Made by a program: the position numbers and the translations under genes. Below the pieces are notes generated by a model. It was not told the origin of the DNA. It made no database searches and was given only the letters and a program-made list of their open reading frames with translations. Of a stretch of DNA of 64,000 nt, positions 60,824 to 64,000 are shown one piece after another (the stretch's first letter is position 1; every line of letters starts with the position of its first letter). Source of the DNA: UMGS1519 sp050951005. GTDB lineage: Bacteria; Actinomycetota; Coriobacteriia; Coriobacteriales; Eggerthellaceae. The stretch covers positions 1 to 64,000 of the forward strand of contig JBMNIP010000001.1 in assembly GCA_050951005.1 (NCBI GenBank). The letters are read 5' to 3'.

Positions 60824-61594
60824 ATGTGGGACGCATTTAAAGATTTTATTTTCTGGGGTATGGACGTGGCTTACGGTTTCATCGGAGACTGGGGCATGGC
60901 CATTATTGTCGTTACCCTGCTTTTCCGTTTGATTCTTTTCCCTTTCATGCAGAAGCAGATCAAGTCTTCTTATGAAATGTCCAAGCTTCAGCCACTTATG
61001 ACTGAAATGCAGGAAAAGTATAAGGATGATCCTGAGCGCATGCAGGAAGAAATGTCCCGCATCTATCGCGAGACAAAATTCAACCCGATTGCCGGTTGTC
61101 TTCCGTTATTCCTGCAAATGCCGATTTTCGTCGCTGTTTTCCAGGTACTGCAGGAAATGGATTGGCGTACAAGCGGTAGCAATTATAACTTCTACAACAT
61201 CATCTCCAATTTGACTGTTACCCCTTCGGGTGCTTTGGAACAGGGCTTTATGCCTTTCATTCCCTATCTGATTATCCTCATCCTATTTGCATGCCTGACG
61301 TTTTTACCTATGGTTATCCAACAATGGAATAGTGATAGCCAGCAACGCAACCAGATGATGATCATGTCCGCGGTTATGACGATTATGATGTTGTTCATCG
61401 GCTGGAGTTCTCCTGCCGGCGTGCTTCTCTTCTGGGCTACCTCTTCTTTGTTTGGCGTGTTGCAACAACAGTTCACTCAGACAATCATGAAGAAGGAAGA
61501 TACGGAGAAGGAAGAGGAACTGATTCCTGAAGAGCCGGTAAAGGTTGAATATGTTCGCCGTGAAAAGAAGAAGCGTCCCACCAAGCATCGCTAA
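60824..61594 (+). CDS. yidC: Membrane protein insertase YidC
   Basis: 256 aa, the short Gram-positive type without the large periplasmic domain. Five helices; conserved FRLILFPFMQKQIKSSYEMSKLQP with the groove Arg, KFNPIAGCLPLFLQMPIFVAVF, and the SSPAGVLLFWATSSLFG block. C-terminal charged tail about 30 residues. No lipobox at the N-terminus. Inserts and folds membrane proteins. Confidence 0.95.
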   Translation: MWDAFKDFIFWGMDVAYGFIGDWGMAIIVVTLLFRLILFPFMQKQIKSSYEMSKLQPLMTEMQEKYKDDPERMQEEMSRIYRETKFNPIAGCLPLFLQMPIFVAVFQVLQEMDWRTSGSNYNFYNIISNLTVTPSGALEQGFMPFIPYLIILILFACLTFLPMVIQQWNSDSQQRNQMMIMSAVMTIMMLFIGWSSPAGVLLFWATSSLFGVLQQQFTQTIMKKEDTEKEEELIPEEPVKVEYVRREKKKRPTKHR

Positions 61595-61630
61595 AGATGA
61601 AGGCTGCTGGGAGTAACGAGAGGAAATCTT

Positions 61631-62251
61631 ATGGATGAAGAGACGTTGAAAACCAACGAAGAGCTATCTTCTCCCGAATCCGAGCAGGATGTTGAACAGT
61701 TTGAGGATGATGCACAAGACCAGGCAACCAGCGAGAACATGTCTCAGGATAGCGAATCGGATTCATCTGATGAGAATGGCATTTCCGAAGAAGAAATGGA
61801 TGAGATAGCTGATACCGCCATTGATTACCTTGAAAGCATCATTCCCTATATGAATGTTGGCGAGGTTGTTATCAACGAATATGAAGGTGATGAAGGCGAG
61901 CTTATTCTTGATTTAAGCGGCGATGACCTTGCTATTCTCATTGGGCGTCATGGAAAAACGCTTGATGCACTTCAATTCTTGGTGTCCTCGGCTACTTCGC
62001 GTACTATGGGATTTCGTTATCCGGTAGTTGTCGATGTTGAGGGTTACAAAGGCCGCCAGCGCGAGAAACTCGAAAACATTGCCGTTAATGCCGCCGATCG
62101 TGCTGCCAATGAGAATCGAAGCGTAAAGCTGCGCTCCATGACTCCTTATGAGCGTCGTATCATTCACATTACTCTCGCCGACGACCCGCGTGTGACGACT
62201 GCATCCGAAGGGGAAGGTTCTGCACGTCGCGTTGTGGTTATTCCCCAGTAG
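61631..62251 (+). CDS. jag: Jag/KhpB-like KH-R3H RNA-binding protein
   Basis: 206 aa. Acidic N-terminus (about 1-60) in place of the usual Jag_N domain, then KH domain (GDDLAILIGRHGKTLDALQFLVSSATSR, about 97-124) and R3H (RSVKLRSMTPYERRIIHITLADDPRVTTASEGEG, about 163-196). Binds RNA; linked to cell elongation and controlled by Ser/Thr kinases in other Gram-positives. ATG after GAGAGGAAA. Confidence 0.93.
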   Translation: MDEETLKTNEELSSPESEQDVEQFEDDAQDQATSENMSQDSESDSSDENGISEEEMDEIADTAIDYLESIIPYMNVGEVVINEYEGDEGELILDLSGDDLAILIGRHGKTLDALQFLVSSATSRTMGFRYPVVVDVEGYKGRQREKLENIAVNAADRAANENRSVKLRSMTPYERRIIHITLADDPRVTTASEGEGSARRVVVIPQ

Positions 62252-62279
62252 CCAATTGCTATTCAGACAGAGAATGAAT

Positions 62280-62310
62280 AAGAGCCGCCCTCGGGCGGCT
62301 CTTCTGTTAT
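62280..62310 (+). terminator. Terminator after jag
   Basis: AAGAGCCGCC-CTCG-GGCGGCTCTT followed by CTGTTATT, splitting the operon before rsmG. Confidence 0.85.
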
Positions 62311-62370
62311 TCGGAGTGTTTGCAAGGTACAATACGGGTCATTCAATGTCGGTTAGAGGAGAAATGATTC

Positions 62371-63051
62371 GTGTATCCTTCTACAATTACTGATGCTCAG
62401 AAGAAATTAATAGAAAAGCATCTAGATTTAGTTCTCCAAGCAAACGAAAAAACAAATATCACTCGCATTGATAACAGGAAACAGGCCGAATTACTGCATA
62501 TTGAGGATTCCCTTGTAGGTCTTCCTGAATGTCTTGCGGCACCTTCTGGCTTCTATGGTGATATCGGAAGCGGGGCCGGATATCCAGGATTTCCCATTGC
62601 CATAGCAACGGGGCGGAAGACAACATTGGTTGAATCGGTAAAGAAGAAAGCACAGCTGTTGGACCAATTCAGCAAGGAACTTTCCCTTAATTCACAAGTA
62701 GCCGTTTATCCTGGGCGAACCGAGGAATTAGCTCTTGCCCAGCCCTCGTTTTTTTCGCTAATTACTGCCAGGGCTGTAACGGCGCTTCCCTCTCTTCTCG
62801 AACTTGCTGCACCATTGCTTTCCATTGGCGGTTGGCTTGTCTCATATAAAGCGGATCGTATTGACGATGAGTTGTCGTGGGCGCTTTCCATACAAGAAAA
62901 ATTGGGATTTAGTCTTCAGTCAAATGAGAGAAGAAAACTATCCGACGGTAAGACGATTCGTCGTATCTTGGTTTTTGAAAAAACAGCAGTACCTTCAGTT
63001 AAATTGCCCCGTCGGCCGGGAATGGCCCAAAAACGTCCCTATAAGGCCTAG
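62371..63051 (+). CDS. rsmG: 16S rRNA m7G527 methyltransferase
   Basis: 226 aa; GTG start with GAGGAG upstream; an ATG 7 bp earlier is out of frame. NKTNIT-type ANEKTNITRIDNRKQAELLHIEDSL and SAM motif GDIGSGAGYPGFPIAIA (about 63-79), then SLITARAVTALPSLLELAAPLL. Methylates G527 of 16S rRNA; loss gives low streptomycin resistance in other bacteria. Confidence 0.94.
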   Translation: MYPSTITDAQKKLIEKHLDLVLQANEKTNITRIDNRKQAELLHIEDSLVGLPECLAAPSGFYGDIGSGAGYPGFPIAIATGRKTTLVESVKKKAQLLDQFSKELSLNSQVAVYPGRTEELALAQPSFFSLITARAVTALPSLLELAAPLLSIGGWLVSYKADRIDDELSWALSIQEKLGFSLQSNERRKLSDGKTIRRILVFEKTAVPSVKLPRRPGMAQKRPYKA

Positions 63052-63053
63052 GA

Positions 63054-63069
63054 TGTTTCACATGAAACA
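63054..63069. other. parS: parS site 1
   Basis: TGTTTCACATGAAACA, one base from the consensus parS; starts 2 bp after the rsmG stop. ParB should bind here to separate the origins. Confidence 0.9.
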
Positions 63070-63093
63070 TCGGGGATTTCTTTCTCTCGCGGT

Positions 63094-63109
63094 TGTTTCA
63101 CGTGAAACA
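63094..63109. other. parS: parS site 2
   Basis: TGTTTCACGTGAAACA, the perfect consensus palindrome, extended by T/A at each side. 40 bp (about four turns) from site 1. Confidence 0.95.
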
Positions 63110-63213
63110 ACTACATCTATCCTTGGAGTGAAATATGTCCGATAGTTTTCGATATACCCGTCCACCCGTATCGGAGTTGATATAATTTTCTTTGTCGACT
63201 GAAAGGAGTCCAG

Positions 63214-64000
63214 GTGGGTTTTTTCGATGGTCTAAGACGAAATAAAAAAGCAGCAGAGACTATCAAACATGATTCAAAATCAGATGTGAAACAACCAGAA
63301 ACCGAGGATGCCGATGAAAATGATGCCGTCGCATCGTCTGAAGAGGAATCGGTAAAAATCCCCGTTCCTGAGAAATCGTATTCTGAAGAATTGAATACGG
63401 ACTCTGCTGAAGAAGTTCAGACTGAACAGAATCAAGCCAAAGCTGAACCGAAGCAACAGGCTTCAACTAACCAGAGCGGTTATGAACCAGGGCAGCGGGT
63501 AATCAAATCTTATGCAGAGAAAAATCCGGTAACCCATGTTGTCGGAGCGACAAAAATCATCTCGATAATCAATCAAAAAGGTGGCGTAGGTAAATCAACC
63601 ACGGCACTCAACCTTTCATTCGATCTTGCAGCAATGGGTAAGCAGGTACTGCTTGTTGATTTGGATCCGCAGGGCAATGCAACCAGTGGTCTCGGTATCG
63701 AGAAACGCGATTTGAGTTGCTGCATCTATGATGTGCTGCTCAATGATCTCCCTGTTACGGATGCTATCCTTCCAGATATCGCCGAAGGGCTGGATCTACT
63801 TCCGGCCACCATTAATCTTGCTGGTGCAGAAGTAGAACTGGTTTCAGCCATTGCGCGAGAAAATAGACTCAAGGATGCTTTGGGCTCGCTGCGGGGAAAA
63901 TACGATTACATCTTTGTCGATTGCCCGCCTTCACTCGGTTTGCTAACTGTTAATGGGCTTGTTGCGGCCGATTCTTTGCTCATTCCGATTCAGAGCGAAT
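63214..64000 (+). CDS. parA: ParA/Soj chromosome-partition ATPase (partial, runs off the end)
   Basis: Start GTG after AAAGGAGTCCAG; 262 codons in view, open at the window end. Residues about 114-250 are a ParA core: IISIINQKGGVGKSTTALNL (deviant Walker A), LLVDLDPQGNATSGLG, YDYIFVDCPPSLGLLTVNGLVAAD. Before it lies an acidic, Glu/Gln/Lys-rich tail of about 113 residues starting MGFFDGLRRNKK; most chromosomal ParA proteins have fewer than 20 residues here. A -10-like TATAAT lies at 63181. Confidence 0.92.
   Translation, partial: MGFFDGLRRNKKAAETIKHDSKSDVKQPETEDADENDAVASSEEESVKIPVPEKSYSEELNTDSAEEVQTEQNQAKAEPKQQASTNQSGYEPGQRVIKSYAEKNPVTHVVGATKIISIINQKGGVGKSTTALNLSFDLAAMGKQVLLVDLDPQGNATSGLGIEKRDLSCCIYDVLLNDLPVTDAILPDIAEGLDLLPATINLAGAEVELVSAIARENRLKDALGSLRGKYDYIFVDCPPSLGLLTVNGLVAADSLLIPIQSE

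Overview
The window is a chromosomal segment of an anaerobic, moderately GC-rich actinobacterium. The class Coriobacteriia (Eggerthella/Slackia-type) is the best guess. The reasons are an actinobacterial FhaA-FhaB-PstP-RodA/PBP-PknB cell-wall signalling operon, a strict-anaerobe HdrABC/Flx electron-bifurcation operon, a 2-hydroxyacyl-CoA dehydratase-type operon, and a replication-origin neighbourhood ordered recF-dnaN-dnaA / rpmH-rnpA-yidD-yidC-jag-rsmG-parA. The species cannot be named from the sequence alone.

Layout. 1-270: a tRNA-fMet whose 3' side carries a terminator and four helically phased repeats; this looks like the edge of an integrated element lying off the left end. 0.5-4.3 kb: a DUF1440/YagU-like membrane protein, a secreted SH3-like protein, a ClC-like channel and a small membrane protein. 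4.6-11.5 kb: one compact seven-gene operon for a soluble heterodisulfide-reductase-like complex with an NAD(P)H-oxidising module. 11.8-14.7 kb: a dehydratase-family subunit followed by a second subunit fused to its ATP-dependent activator. 14.9-16 kb: tRNA-Leu and an auxin-efflux-family permease. 16.2-24.2 kb: the FHA/PP2C/SEDS-PBP/Ser-Thr kinase operon.

24.1-39.3 kb is accessory DNA: two islands in tandem at tRNA-Arg(CCU), bounded by three copies of the tRNA 3' end. Island 1 (about 24.16-32.33 kb) has a divergent int / xis-rep layout, iteron-like repeats and arsenic cargo (acr3, arsP-like permease, thioredoxin-like protein, arsR). Island 2 (about 32.33-39.30 kb) has no integrase and carries a type I restriction-modification operon (hsdM, hsdS, an unknown gene, hsdR). 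The tRNA-side ends of the two islands are about 80% alike over 50 bp, so they probably belong to one element family. Insertion also affects the neighbouring pknB: its open frame runs through the whole tRNA and stops at a codon supplied by the island.

39.4-54 kb: a YhgE/ABC-2-like export pair with a TetR regulator, an EamA transporter with a divergent LysR regulator, cysteine synthase, an MFS transporter, a 3-hydroxyacyl-CoA dehydrogenase, Tag glycosylase, a Big2/leucine-rich-repeat surface protein, an Fe-S aldo/keto reductase and a DtxR-type regulator. This stretch is strikingly enriched for the palindrome GTTGCAAC. 54.1-64 kb is the origin region: recF, dnaN, dnaA and a GHKL-ATPase/winged-helix gene point left, rpmH to parA point right, with an 0.8 kb A+T-rich gap holding DnaA-box-like motifs (probable oriC) and two parS sites just before parA. 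GC content and codon choice fall noticeably from the left part to the origin.
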